Under the pieces are notes generated by a model. That model was not told the DNA's origin. It saw nothing but the letters and a program-made list of their open reading frames with translations, and searched no databases. A DNA stretch of 64,000 bases, from assembly GCF_020042345.1 (NCBI RefSeq), contig NZ_CP083387.1:4216001-4280000 (forward strand), written 5' to 3'. The DNA comes from Arachidicoccus terrestris. GTDB taxonomy: Bacteria > Bacteroidota > Bacteroidia > Chitinophagales > Chitinophagaceae. The stretch's first letter is position 1. Each line of letters starts with the position of its first letter. Positions 45,412-54,357 of this stretch are shown piece after piece. The translations under genes were made by a program, and so were the position numbers.

Positions 45412-46257
45412 ATGCCACAACTATTTAAAGATATACAGTATTTAATAAAAGCGGGCCCGATGCTGCTGATATGCGCATTCATTCTGATGCTAAGTAGTTG
45501 TACCAAAGAGGTGGAGCTGTCGTTAAAATCATCCAAACCACAACTCGTGATTGAGGGTGTTGTTTCTAATGGCGTCGGCGGGTCCTATGTGCGACTGTCC
45601 CGTTCGCAGGACTTCGCGGATCAAAATGACTATACCAATGTGACAGATGCGCTTGTCGTCTTATCAGATAGCACACGTGGCTTACATGACACCTTAAACA
45701 TCAGTCCCGATCAGCAGGGAATGCCTTATTTTCACAGCCGCAGGATCCGGCCGGCAATAGGCCATGTTTATCGATTGGAAGTACAGGTTGACGGGCATGT
45801 ATATACGGCCCGATCTGAAATGGCTGATACAGTTACCTTCGAAGGTATCACCCTGTTGTCGGATGCCGGCGATTTAACAGCCAACTCGGTGTTTACTGCC
45901 GTTCCTAAATACGTTGATCAGGCAGGGGTTAAAAATTATTACCGGTTTGAGCAGTATATCAACCATAAAAAAGATCCCGGTATCAACGTAATGAATGACA
46001 ACGTTGGCGATGGCCTGATGAATGAAAGACCTATTTTTACCAGGGATATTGATATTCATTTAGGGGACACACTCACTGTCGTCATGATCCAGATTACACA
46101 ACCTGTTTATCAATATTTTTATCAGCTGGCACAAAACCAGGACCGTTTAGGAGCAACACCCAGCAATCCGGTGTCTAATATTTCAGGCGGTGCCCTCGGT
46201 TATTTTAGCGCAGAATCCCGCCAATACTTTACAGCAAAGATTTCGGACGAAAACTAA
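45412..46257 (+). CDS. DUF4249 family lipoprotein (TonB receptor partner)
   Basis: A 281-residue lipoprotein with start ATG 45412, seven bases after the receptor stop. The N-terminal hydrophobic stretch PMLLICAFILMLSSC ends in a lipobox (LSSC). An Ig/beta-sandwich-like domain follows (LVIEGVVSNGVGGSYVRLSRSQDF) with VYRLEVQVDGHVYTA, typical of DUF4249. The family is surface or periplasmic and almost always encoded next to a TonB receptor, presumably aiding substrate capture. The frame extends upstream to 45262 inside the receptor gene, but that start lacks a signal sequence. Confidence 0.85.
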   Translation: MPQLFKDIQYLIKAGPMLLICAFILMLSSCTKEVELSLKSSKPQLVIEGVVSNGVGGSYVRLSRSQDFADQNDYTNVTDALVVLSDSTRGLHDTLNISPDQQGMPYFHSRRIRPAIGHVYRLEVQVDGHVYTARSEMADTVTFEGITLLSDAGDLTANSVFTAVPKYVDQAGVKNYYRFEQYINHKKDPGINVMNDNVGDGLMNERPIFTRDIDIHLGDTLTVVMIQITQPVYQYFYQLAQNQDRLGATPSNPVSNISGGALGYFSAESRQYFTAKISDEN

Positions 46258-46295
46258 CACAGCCAACTTTTGAGGTTACATTATTTGTTTAACGG

Positions 46296-48050
46296 CTAAA
46301 TGGGGCGGTTTAGGCCAGGTGCGGGGATAGCGGCCAGCAAGCTTTTTGTGTAGGCCGATTGCGGACGTTCATATATATCATCTGCGTTACCGAGCTCTTC
46401 CAGTTCTCCCTGATTCATGACTGCAATACGATCTGAGATATATTTGACTACAGACAGGTCATGTGAAATGAATATGGATGTAAAGCCTAGTTGTGCTTTT
46501 AAGTCGTTAAAGAGATTCAGAATCTGCGCTTGTACACTCACATCGAGTGCTGAAACACTCTCATCACAAATCACGAAATCAGGTTCAAGGATTAACGCAC
46601 GGGCTATAACCAGCCGTTGTCTTTGCCCGCCACTGAATTCATGGGGATATCGATCATAATGTGCGGGTTGCAGCCCTACCCTTTCCAGCCAGCCGCAGAC
46701 CTTATCTTTAACATGGCGCCCCGCTACCTTGCCATGTACTAAAAGCGCCTCACCGATGGCCTTTCCGACAGTGATCCTGGGATTGAGTGCACTGTATGGA
46801 TCCTGAAAGATCATCTGCATTTCTGTAGCCGACTGCCAGCTGTTAGAATGATCATTTTGTCTGGAATGTCCTTTAAAGGTGATCGAACCGTCATGAATAG
46901 GGGTCAGTCCCATGATGGCCCGGCCAAGGGTTGTTTTGCCACACCCTGATCCGCCGACCAGGCCGAGCGTTTCCCCTTTGTACACCTCCAGATCCATGCC
47001 TTTTACAGCTTTAAAATAAGCAGTCGCCCGCCCCCAAAAATCTCTTTTGGTCGGGTACCAGACCTGCAATTTTCTAATCTGCAGCAACGCGCCGGCCTCC
47101 CTGTTGGGAGCACTGACAGATGCATGTACTTTAATGTCGGCTGTCCTATCATGAAGGGCAGCGCGGCCATCCTCCTTATTCAAAAAATCTGAAACGACTG
47201 GCAGCCTTTCTCCCCTCTTGTATAAACCTGGGCGACAGGACAATAAGGCCCGTGTATAAGGATGCGAGGGGGTGGATATGATATTGCCTGCCTGCCCATA
47301 CTCCACCAACTCACCTCTGTATAGTACAGCGATCTGATCCGCAATTTCTGCGACCAATTGTATGTCGTGTGAGATAAACAGCACACTCATATTGGTCTTT
47401 TGCTGTAAATCTTTTATAAGCTGAAGGATCTCTTTTTGGACCATGACGTCTAGTGCCGTGGTAGGCTCATCACAGATGAGTAGTCTGGGCGAACAGCTCA
47501 TTGCCATGGCGATCATTACCCTTTGTTTTTGGCCACCACTGATCTGATGGGGATACTTATCAAAAACAGCAGCCGGATCAGGCAACTGCACGTCTGTAAA
47601 AAGTTGTATGGCCCTTGCTCTGGCCGTTTTTCTATCGATCTTGAGATGCGCAATAATGGCTTCGGCTACCTGGTCGCCACAGGTCTTAACAGGGTTGAGT
47701 GATGTCATGGGTTCCTGGAAGATCATGGCAATCTGGGAGCCCCTAATGTTTTCCATCTGCCGCGTATTGAGTGCTGTCAGGTTGATTGACGTATGCTGCC
47801 GTTTTTGCTCCTCCGGTGGCAGATCTTTAAAGGCATTCTTTAAAAAGATCTCCCCGGATAGCGCTGCTTGTCCAGGTAATAACTGTAACAGAGATAAAGC
47901 TGTCAGTGATTTTCCGCTCCCCGATTCTCCCACAACAGCCAATGTCTGGCCTGTGCCAATCGTCAGATCCAGTGCACGCAGCACGGTGTTCCGGCCAAAA
48001 CTGATGGTCAGGCGGTTTATTTCTACAAGTTCATTTTGTTTTTGTTGCAA
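46296..48050 (-). CDS. Peptide-type ABC transporter ATPase with two fused cassettes (DppD-DppF/YejF-like)
   Basis: A 584-residue cytosolic protein. N-terminal cassette with Walker A GESGSGKSL, signature ISGGQKQR and Walker B LLICDEPTTALD. C-terminal cassette with GGSGCGKTT, FSGGQRQR and FVICDESVSALD. Each cassette ends in an oligopeptide-type C-terminal tail (HPYTRALLSC; SAYTKSLLAA) typical of Opp/Dpp ATPases. YejF and GsiA have the same fused form. No permease or binding protein gene lies in the window, so the transporter is completed elsewhere. It converges with the DUF4249 gene. Confidence 0.92.
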   Translation of the reverse strand: MQQKQNELVEINRLTISFGRNTVLRALDLTIGTGQTLAVVGESGSGKSLTALSLLQLLPGQAALSGEIFLKNAFKDLPPEEQKRQHTSINLTALNTRQMENIRGSQIAMIFQEPMTSLNPVKTCGDQVAEAIIAHLKIDRKTARARAIQLFTDVQLPDPAAVFDKYPHQISGGQKQRVMIAMAMSCSPRLLICDEPTTALDVMVQKEILQLIKDLQQKTNMSVLFISHDIQLVAEIADQIAVLYRGELVEYGQAGNIISTPSHPYTRALLSCRPGLYKRGERLPVVSDFLNKEDGRAALHDRTADIKVHASVSAPNREAGALLQIRKLQVWYPTKRDFWGRATAYFKAVKGMDLEVYKGETLGLVGGSGCGKTTLGRAIMGLTPIHDGSITFKGHSRQNDHSNSWQSATEMQMIFQDPYSALNPRITVGKAIGEALLVHGKVAGRHVKDKVCGWLERVGLQPAHYDRYPHEFSGGQRQRLVIARALILEPDFVICDESVSALDVSVQAQILNLFNDLKAQLGFTSIFISHDLSVVKYISDRIAVMNQGELEELGNADDIYERPQSAYTKSLLAAIPAPGLNRPI

Positions 48051-48062
48051 ATGCTCGGGTGT

Positions 48063-49877
48063 TTAGGAAGCAGTCTGCATCTGATCTGCGAACTGCATTT
48101 GATGCAATTTCGCATAAAAACCGTTACGTTCCAAAAGCTCGTCATGAGTGCCCATTTCTTTAATCTGGCCTTTATCCAGGACAATGATCTTATGGGCCTT
48201 GCGGATCGTGGAAAGTCTATGGGCGATGACAATCGAGGTACGCCCCTTGATCAGCTTATCAATGGCGCGCTGTACAAGGATTTCGCTATCGGTGTCAATA
48301 GAAGAGGTGGCTTCATCCAGTATCAGAATTGAAGGGTCATACAGGAGTGCACGAATAAAAGAAATCAATTGTCTCTGGCCCAGGCTGAGTGAACTGCCTC
48401 TTTCCATGACAGAAAAATCATAGCTACCTTCCAGCTGCATGATAAAATCGTGCATTCCGATCATTTTAGCTGCTTCTACAACTTCCGATTTGGTGATATC
48501 TGGGTTCCGTAACGTGATATTTTCCATGATGGAACCGGAAAATAAAAAGACATCCTGTAAGACCACGCCAATATGTTTACGAAGCGTCTCAATATTATAT
48601 TCTCTGATATCCACTCCATCAATTAATATCTTACCGCTCTGGATCTCATAAAGGCGGTTGATCAGGCTGATGATGGAAGTTTTGCCACTGCCAGTATGGC
48701 CAACGATAGCTACCGTCTCACCAGGATTGATCTGAAAATCTACATCTTTTAAGACATAATGCGGTGGATTATACGCAAAGTTCACATGATCAAAACGGAT
48801 AGAACCATTGATCTGATCAGGATGATAATGTCCTTGACTGGCCTGCGGTTGCATGTCATCATTTTCCAGGACCTTAAAGACTCTCTCCGCAGCAATAAGC
48901 CCCATCTGCAGCACATTGAATTTATCAGCTATCACCCGTAAAGGCCTAAATATCTGGTTCAGATAGAGGATAAAGGATACTAACAGCCCCGCATCCAACT
49001 TGTTATCTGCCACAAACCAGATCAGAAAGGCCATACTAAGAGCCAGGATAATCTCTACGACCGGAAAGAATACAGAGTAGGCGAAAATCGCTGAGATGTT
49101 GGCATTTCTGTGTTCTTTATTGATCTCTTTGAATTTGTCAGCTTCTCTTTTTTCTGCTGCAAAGGCCTGAACAATGGCCATGCCGGATATATGCTCCTGG
49201 ACAAAAGCATTAAGAGCGGAGATGGCATTTCTCACCCGCAGGTAGCTCCTGTTGACACTTTCTTTAAAGTAAAAAGTTGCGATGATTAATATAGGGAAAG
49301 GGATCAAGCTGATGAGCGTGAGCTTCCAGTCGATATAAAACATGGTTCCCAGTGTGACCACAATGGCAAAAAGGTCTGCCAGGATAGGTACTAATCCATC
49401 TGAGAAGATGTTATTGATACTCTCTATATCGTTAATGGTTCTTGTAGTCAGTGTACCAATAGGCGTCTTATCGAACTGACGCTGGTTAAGCTGGCTGATT
49501 TTGTCAAAAACCTGAATGCGCATGTCTTTTACGACTGCCTGACCCAGCCATGAGGTAATAAAACTGAAAATGAACCTGGTTAAGGTCTCAATAAATATAA
49601 ATATGATCTGGAAAATGGTGACGGCAATAATGAACTGAAGAACATTATTAAGATGTTGATCACTGATAAATATTTTGAGCCAACCGGGTACAGAAACGGG
49701 TTTGCCCGTTGCCTCTGAGACAGTCAATTGGATCAGATAAGGGCGCACCGGCGCAAATACGGACAGGACAAGTGCCAGCACGAGACTGCAGGTAAACTGT
49801 AACCGATAAGGTTTAACATAGGCGAATACCCTGCTGAGCAGGCGTATATCTAGTTTTTTCTTCTCCTTTTTTTCCAT
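48063..49877 (-). CDS. ABC exporter, fused permease-ATPase (MsbA/MdlB-like)
   Basis: A 604-residue half-transporter. Six TM helices (about 25-330), followed by an ATPase domain: A-loop Tyr in FAYNPPHYVLKDV, Walker A GHTGSGKTS, signature LSLGQRQL (LSLGQ variant), Walker B ILILDEATSSID and the H-loop IAHRLST. It probably works as a homodimer and exports lipid or drug molecules. It ends 12 bases before the peptide ATPase starts, on the same strand, so the two genes may be co-transcribed. A -7 box TATCTTTG lies at 49893-49886. Confidence 0.93.
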   Translation of the reverse strand: MEKKEKKKLDIRLLSRVFAYVKPYRLQFTCSLVLALVLSVFAPVRPYLIQLTVSEATGKPVSVPGWLKIFISDQHLNNVLQFIIAVTIFQIIFIFIETLTRFIFSFITSWLGQAVVKDMRIQVFDKISQLNQRQFDKTPIGTLTTRTINDIESINNIFSDGLVPILADLFAIVVTLGTMFYIDWKLTLISLIPFPILIIATFYFKESVNRSYLRVRNAISALNAFVQEHISGMAIVQAFAAEKREADKFKEINKEHRNANISAIFAYSVFFPVVEIILALSMAFLIWFVADNKLDAGLLVSFILYLNQIFRPLRVIADKFNVLQMGLIAAERVFKVLENDDMQPQASQGHYHPDQINGSIRFDHVNFAYNPPHYVLKDVDFQINPGETVAIVGHTGSGKTSIISLINRLYEIQSGKILIDGVDIREYNIETLRKHIGVVLQDVFLFSGSIMENITLRNPDITKSEVVEAAKMIGMHDFIMQLEGSYDFSVMERGSSLSLGQRQLISFIRALLYDPSILILDEATSSIDTDSEILVQRAIDKLIKGRTSIVIAHRLSTIRKAHKIIVLDKGQIKEMGTHDELLERNGFYAKLHQMQFADQMQTAS

Positions 49878-49885
49878 TTGCCCGG

Positions 49886-49893
49886 CAAAGATA
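49886..49893 (-). promoter_or_regulatory. -7 box (TATCTTTG) for the ABC exporter gene
   Basis: The minus strand reads TATCTTTG at 49893-49886, nine bases before the ATG at 49877, giving a very short or leaderless transcript. Confidence 0.45.
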
Positions 49894-50060
49894 CATCCTT
49901 TTTACTGAGGAATATTTTGGGCTGCATGGAGCTATCCCCAAGGAAAGGGAATGTCTAAAAATCTTGCGCAAACTTTGCGTAGAACGATTGTTTGTTTTTA
50001 TGCTTAAATTTTCCGTTTTAAATTCTTTTGTTCGATATTTGCTCCCAAATTATAATCTGA

Positions 50061-51257
50061 ATGAACCTTTCATTTGACAATACAAAGGTTGCCTTTGCGT
50101 ACAAGACGACTAAGGATCTAAAATCCGCTAAGAGCCTGTTTTCCACCATGAAATACCCGGTGCTGACGGCATTGGGTACCCGCTTTACCCCTTTTTTAAT
50201 GAAGACGGGGCTTCCGATTAACGGCATCATCCGCAACACCATATTTAAGCAGTTTGTGGGCGGAGAATCTCTGGAAGCGACGGCGCCGATTTGTGATATG
50301 TTAAATAAGTATGGTGTCGGGGTTATCTTAGATTATGGCGTTGAGGGCAAGGAATCGGAGGCCAGCTTTGATCATGCTATGGAAGAATTTATCCGGGTGA
50401 TCGCCTTTGCGGCCACCCAGAAAAATATTCCCGTAATTGCGATTAAAGTATCCGGGATTGCCCGTTTTGAGCTGCTACGCAAACTCAATGAAGCGCCCCG
50501 CCTCAGAAGCGGTGTGCATGAAAATGAAGAACAGCTGGCGGAGTGGGCCAGGGTCAGACAGCGTATGATCAGAATCTGCGATGCGGCCAGAGAATATAAA
50601 ATCGGCGTTCTCGTGGATGCTGAGGAGAGCTGGATACAGGATCCGATTGACCGGATCACCATGGAAATGATGGAAATCTATAACAAAGAGCAGGTGCTGG
50701 TATATAATACGATACAGTTATATCGTCACGACCGGTTGGATTTTCTGAAAATGTCCCATGACATAGCCAGCCGGCAGGGATTTTTACTAGGTGTTAAGCT
50801 TGTACGCGGTGCCTATATGGAGAAAGAAAGAGCACGCGCTCAGGAAGAGGGGTACCCTTCGCCGATTCAAAAGGATAAAGACAGCACAGATCTGGATTAT
50901 AATAATGCCGTGCTGTTCTGTGTGGACAATATAGATACGGTCGGATTTGTAGTAGCAACCCATAACGAGGCCAGCTCCTTATATGCTGCTGAATTACTGG
51001 ATCAGAAAGGCATTACACATAACCATCCCCATGTACATTTTTCTCAGCTATATGGGATGAGTGACAATATCACCTTTAATCTTGCCAGGGAAGGCTACAG
51101 TGTCAGTAAGTACCTGCCCTTTGGGCCGATCCGCGATGTGATCCCCTATCTGATGCGCCGGGCGCAGGAAAACTCCAGCGTTAAGGGACAGACCGGTAGA
51201 GAACTTTCGCTGATCAACCTGGAACTGGAGCGTAGAAAACAGCTGGAAGCCAGTTGA
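50061..51257 (+). CDS. Proline dehydrogenase
   Basis: A 398-residue FAD enzyme (monofunctional PRODH, not a PutA fusion) that oxidises proline to delta-1-pyrroline-5-carboxylate and passes electrons to quinone. Visible landmarks are GVGVILDYGVEGKE, VLVDAEESWIQDP, LLGVKLVRGAYMEKER, FVVATHNEAS, HFSQLYGMSDN and SKYLPFGPIRDVIPYLMRRAQEN, all conserved around FAD and substrate. Size matches Bacteroidota and eukaryotic-like PRODH. No P5C dehydrogenase gene is adjacent. Confidence 0.93.
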   Translation: MNLSFDNTKVAFAYKTTKDLKSAKSLFSTMKYPVLTALGTRFTPFLMKTGLPINGIIRNTIFKQFVGGESLEATAPICDMLNKYGVGVILDYGVEGKESEASFDHAMEEFIRVIAFAATQKNIPVIAIKVSGIARFELLRKLNEAPRLRSGVHENEEQLAEWARVRQRMIRICDAAREYKIGVLVDAEESWIQDPIDRITMEMMEIYNKEQVLVYNTIQLYRHDRLDFLKMSHDIASRQGFLLGVKLVRGAYMEKERARAQEEGYPSPIQKDKDSTDLDYNNAVLFCVDNIDTVGFVVATHNEASSLYAAELLDQKGITHNHPHVHFSQLYGMSDNITFNLAREGYSVSKYLPFGPIRDVIPYLMRRAQENSSVKGQTGRELSLINLELERRKQLEAS

Positions 51258-51290
51258 CGAACGAAATACAACTTTTCTTATTTGGGAAAA

Positions 51291-51407
51291 ATGACCCGCA
51301 CGGTGGGTAACTTTATATTGCCCGAGCGTGTCAGAATTGAACAAAAGTCCTTACTTTCACGCTTTGGCTTTGAATGTATTCAGATCGAAGTTAAAGCTGA
51401 AAAATAG
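51291..51407 (+). CDS. Possible small ORF (38 aa)
   Basis: ATG 51291 to TAG 51405-51407 encodes a basic, protein-like 38-mer (MTRTVGNFILPERVRIEQKS, then LLSRFGFECIQIEVKAEK). It lies between proline dehydrogenase and the DUF3127 gene. A weak -7-like TTATTTGG precedes it. No homologue is recognised. It may be a coincidental frame. Confidence 0.25.
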   Translation: MTRTVGNFILPERVRIEQKSLLSRFGFECIQIEVKAEK

Positions 51408-51471
51408 ATGAGGGCAGGACCGATTGTGTCCATCTCAAACACTTTTAAAACATTATAAATTTAAAATAGAA

Positions 51472-51870
51472 ATGGCTTACGAAGTAATTGGCAAATTAGT
51501 GGCAAAGTATGATATTGTACAACGTACAGAAACGTTTAAAACCAGAGAGTTTGTGGTAGAAAAGACGGATGATATCGGTGGTCGTATGATCAGCAACTAT
51601 ATCAAATTTCAGTGTGTTCAGGATCGTACTGCCCTCCCTGATCGCTTTAATCTTGGGGATGAAGTAAAAGTTTCCTTTAATCTGAAGGGCTCTAAATGGA
51701 GCAGAGACGGAAGAGAGAATTATATAACGAATCTGGATGCCTGGAGAATGGAGCCGGCTGGCAGTCTGCAGGGTGGTGGATATGGCGCCCCACAACAAGG
51801 TGTGGATGCCCCTCCGCCCCCATTTGTGCCTGACAGCGCACCTGGAGAGGCTGATGATTTGCCTTTCTAA
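51472..51870 (+). CDS. DUF3127 domain protein (OB-fold, SSB-like)
   Basis: A 132-residue protein, start ATG 51472 (MAYEVIGKLV); the longer frame from 51424 has no support. The folded part (1-95: VIGKLVAKYDIVQRTETFKTREFVVE ... FNLGDEVKVSFNLKGSKW) is DUF3127, related to single-strand binding OB folds. The C-terminal tail (GYGAPQQGVDAPPPPFVPDS...ADDLPF) ends in the acidic DDLPF characteristic of SSB C-terminal peptides that recruit partner proteins. It is likely a nucleic-acid binding protein of unknown role. Confidence 0.88.
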   Translation: MAYEVIGKLVAKYDIVQRTETFKTREFVVEKTDDIGGRMISNYIKFQCVQDRTALPDRFNLGDEVKVSFNLKGSKWSRDGRENYITNLDAWRMEPAGSLQGGGYGAPQQGVDAPPPPFVPDSAPGEADDLPF

Positions 51871-52201
51871 TTTTAGACGTTATTGTGGAGCCTATTAGTA
51901 ATGCTCAAATGATCAATAATGAAATGACCGGTTAGTTTTATCCATTTAAAAATGTAATTGATGGAAATGTGATAAGGCTGACCGGTTTTTTTGCGTATCA
52001 ACCTTGTAGTTAATCTCCCAGATTGTTGGAAGGTGGGTTTTAATTTTGTTTTTTAGTATATACTTGATTCTTAAGTAGTTGTATGAATTATAACTCGTTG
52101 CTTTACGCTTATTTTTTTGCTGTTTTAAAGTAAAATATAGCCTGTTTTGCTTCCTTTGGTATAGTTTTAGATATATCCCTTCTGAATCAAAAATTATATT
52201 T
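51871..52201. other. 331-bp intergenic region
   Basis: Contains the terminator at 51926-51992. The rest is AT-rich and probably holds the promoter of the following outer-membrane protein gene; no clear -7 consensus was found. An open frame on the minus strand here is not protein-like. Confidence 0.4.
51926..51992 (+). terminator. Intrinsic terminator after the DUF3127 gene
   Basis: A 16-bp stem with several G-T pairs joins 51926-51941 to 51972-51987 around a 30-base loop and runs into a T-tract (51985-51992). Confidence 0.65.
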
Positions 52202-52714
52202 ATGAAAAAGGCATTATTGTTATTTGCTGCTGGTCTTTTCTTCGTAGGCGTTTCAAACGCACAATATGAGCGCCCCATCGGATCTGAGTTCAGCGTGGGT
52301 ATCACGGGTGCTTTACCAGTCGGTGACTTTAGTGATGTATCTTCATTCGGTTTAGGCGGTGATTTAAAATATGCCTATAACTTTAATGAGTCAATTGCCG
52401 CTACCGTTTCTGCCGGTTACAACAATTTTTTTGTTAAAGACGAATTAAAGAATGCAGGCTTTGATAAAAATGTGGGTATTGTTCCATTGAAGGCCGGTGT
52501 ACGTTTTAGCATGGGAGGTTTATATGCAGAACCGCAACTGGGTGTTGCGATTGGCACGAATGAAGGATCAGAATCTGCCTTTACTTATGCAGGTCAGGTA
52601 GGTGTAATGGCCACCCAGAATCTGGATTTGAGCCTGCGTTATGAAGGTTGGTCTAAAAATGACATTAAGAATGGATTTGTAGGGTTAAGAGTAGCCTATA
52701 CCATGCCTTTCTAG
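52202..52714 (+). CDS. Outer-membrane beta-barrel protein
   Basis: A 170-residue exported protein: signal peptide MKKALLLFAAGLFFVGVSNA with a cleavage site at SNA-QY, then eight amphipathic strands (FSVGITGALPVGDFSDVSSF, LKYAYNFNESIAATVSAGYN, KAGVRFSMGGLYAEPQLG, LDLSLRYEGWSK) ending VGLRVAYTMPF with a C-terminal Phe. It is a small OmpA/OmpW-like barrel of the Bacteroidota type. No peptidoglycan-binding domain. Function beyond membrane structure unknown. Confidence 0.85.
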   Translation: MKKALLLFAAGLFFVGVSNAQYERPIGSEFSVGITGALPVGDFSDVSSFGLGGDLKYAYNFNESIAATVSAGYNNFFVKDELKNAGFDKNVGIVPLKAGVRFSMGGLYAEPQLGVAIGTNEGSESAFTYAGQVGVMATQNLDLSLRYEGWSKNDIKNGFVGLRVAYTMPF

Positions 52715-52756
52715 GGCAAGCGAAACCTGTTTTCAACCTATGGATAATACCTAAGG

Positions 52757-52783
52757 GCCGGCGATAATTTTTGCCGGCTTTTT
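52757..52783 (+). terminator. Intrinsic terminator after the beta-barrel gene
   Basis: GCCGGCGA (52757-52764) pairs with TTGCCGGC (52771-52778), followed by five T residues. Confidence 0.8.
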
Positions 52784-52837
52784 ACTTTCTGATATTTTAA
52801 CTGGCTATTTCTTTGTTTAGAATTCAGCTCAAAAACT

Positions 52838-52845
52838 TATTTTTG
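52838..52845 (+). promoter_or_regulatory. -7 box (TATTTTTG) for purine nucleoside phosphorylase
   Basis: TATTTTTG at 52838-52845 places the transcription start near 52852, downstream of the most upstream in-frame ATG (52848). This supports the internal start at 52923. Confidence 0.4.
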
Positions 52846-52922
52846 TTTTGGAAAAGGAAGCTTTGTTCCGGACTAACTTTAAAAGAAACCTCTTTAAACA
52901 ACATTCAATTATTAATATCATT

Positions 52923-53765
52923 ATGGCAAGCTTAAAGGAGCGCTTACAGGACACGGTTAGTTATATCCAGAGTAAATGTGACAGAAAACCTCTCATCGGT
53001 ATTGTATTGGGTAGCGGATTGGGGAACCTGGCGTCAGAAATTATTGTTGAGAAAGAATTAGGCTATGCAGAAATACCCCATTTTCCCGTGAGTACGGTTA
53101 AGGGACATGGTGGCAAGCTCATCTTTGGCCTGCTGAACGGTGTACCGGTGCTGGCGATGTCAGGTCGTTTTCATTATTATGAGGGGTATACTCCGGCAGA
53201 AGTTGCCTATCCTATCCGGGCTATGCATGGGCTTGGTGTACAGACACTACTTTTGTCCAATGCTGCCGGTGCTGTGAATCCGGACTATCAGGTGGGTGAC
53301 CTGGTCCTTATAAACGATCATATCAGTTTTTTTACGGTTAACCCTTTACTTGGACCTAACGAAGATGAGCTAGGCCCCCGTTTCCCGGACATGAGCGAGC
53401 CTTACAATAAGAATATTATCGCCATCGCTAAAAGAATTGCTGTCGACTATGGTTTTAGTGTTCATGAAGGCGTTTATACTGGCGTAACAGGGCCTACTTT
53501 TGAAACGCGCGCCGAATATAAATTAATCAGAGCTGTAGGCGGAGATGTTGTCGGGATGAGTACCGTACAGGAAGTCATTGCCGCCGTTCATACCGGTATG
53601 AAGGTTTTCTGCGTAAGCGTGGTAACGGACTTAGGCATCCGGGAGGAAGATAATATTATTACCCACGAGGAAGTGTTACAGGCGGCCGAGGAGGCGGAAC
53701 CTAAACTAACAACCTTATTTAAGGAGTTGGCATCAGAATTGCAAAGGAATATTAAATTAACATAA
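52923..53765 (+). CDS. Purine-nucleoside phosphorylase (trimeric PNP type)
   Basis: A 280-residue enzyme of the PNP/MTAP family. LIGIVLGSGLGNLA carries the phosphate-binding Gly/Ser, MSGRFHYYEGY contains the phosphate Arg-His, NAAGAVNPDYQVGDLVLI binds the base, and GVYTGVTGPTFETRAEYK with VGMSTVQEVIAA completes the site. It cleaves inosine/guanosine with phosphate. Start ATG 52923 (MASLKERLQ) is chosen from the -7 box at 52838 and from family length. It is followed by the BON-domain pair. Confidence 0.93.
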   Translation: MASLKERLQDTVSYIQSKCDRKPLIGIVLGSGLGNLASEIIVEKELGYAEIPHFPVSTVKGHGGKLIFGLLNGVPVLAMSGRFHYYEGYTPAEVAYPIRAMHGLGVQTLLLSNAAGAVNPDYQVGDLVLINDHISFFTVNPLLGPNEDELGPRFPDMSEPYNKNIIAIAKRIAVDYGFSVHEGVYTGVTGPTFETRAEYKLIRAVGGDVVGMSTVQEVIAAVHTGMKVFCVSVVTDLGIREEDNIITHEEVLQAAEEAEPKLTTLFKELASELQRNIKLT

Positions 53766-53831
53766 TATATCTCGAATTGAGTAACATGTTAAACTTTTTT
53801 CTTCTGATTTTTAACTTTAAAATTAAGTAAG

Positions 53832-54320
53832 ATGCTACTAAAAAAAATGTTACCTGCTTTTGTAATGGCGACCGCACTGGCCATCGCCTTGCCATCTTGT
53901 AAATCCAAACCGTCTGACGCAGATATCCAGACGCAGGTTCAGACCGCCATCTCAGCGACACCAGGTGTTACGGCTGATGTAAAAGATGGTGTTGTTACCT
54001 TAAGTGGTCTGGTGGGCTCTGAGGAAGAGAAAACTGCTGTAGAAACTGCCGTTAATAACCTTAAAGAGTCAGGCGTTAAAAGTGTAGTGGATAATATTGA
54101 GGTAGAAGCACCTCCAGCTCCAGCAGCAACCGCTACTGATCCATTGGCACAAGGTGTGGCTGATGCCACCAAAGATTTTCCTGGGATTACCGCTACAGTA
54201 GCAGATGGAATTATTACCGTTACCGGTGAGATCGAGCAGTCTAAAGTTAAGACACTCAAATCCTCTCTGGATGCTTTGAATCCTAAAAAAGTAGATATGT
54301 CTCAGGTAAAGGTTAAATAA
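53832..54320 (+). CDS. Lipoprotein with two BON domains
   Basis: A 162-residue lipoprotein: signal MLLKKMLPAFVMATALAIAL with lipobox (L/A)LPSC. Two BON repeats follow (about 27-90: IQTQVQTAISATPGVTADVK, GVVTLSGLVGSEEE; and about 100-160: VADATKDFPGITATVADGII, TVTGEIEQSKVKTL), joined by an Ala/Pro linker. BON domains bind membrane surfaces or phospholipids, as in OsmY and DolP. It precedes a BON-SH3 gene by 37 bases and is likely co-transcribed. Confidence 0.9.
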   Translation: MLLKKMLPAFVMATALAIALPSCKSKPSDADIQTQVQTAISATPGVTADVKDGVVTLSGLVGSEEEKTAVETAVNNLKESGVKSVVDNIEVEAPPAPAATATDPLAQGVADATKDFPGITATVADGIITVTGEIEQSKVKTLKSSLDALNPKKVDMSQVKVK

Positions 54321-54357
54321 CCCTCTTATTATTAGCTAACATAAAAACAAAATTAAA

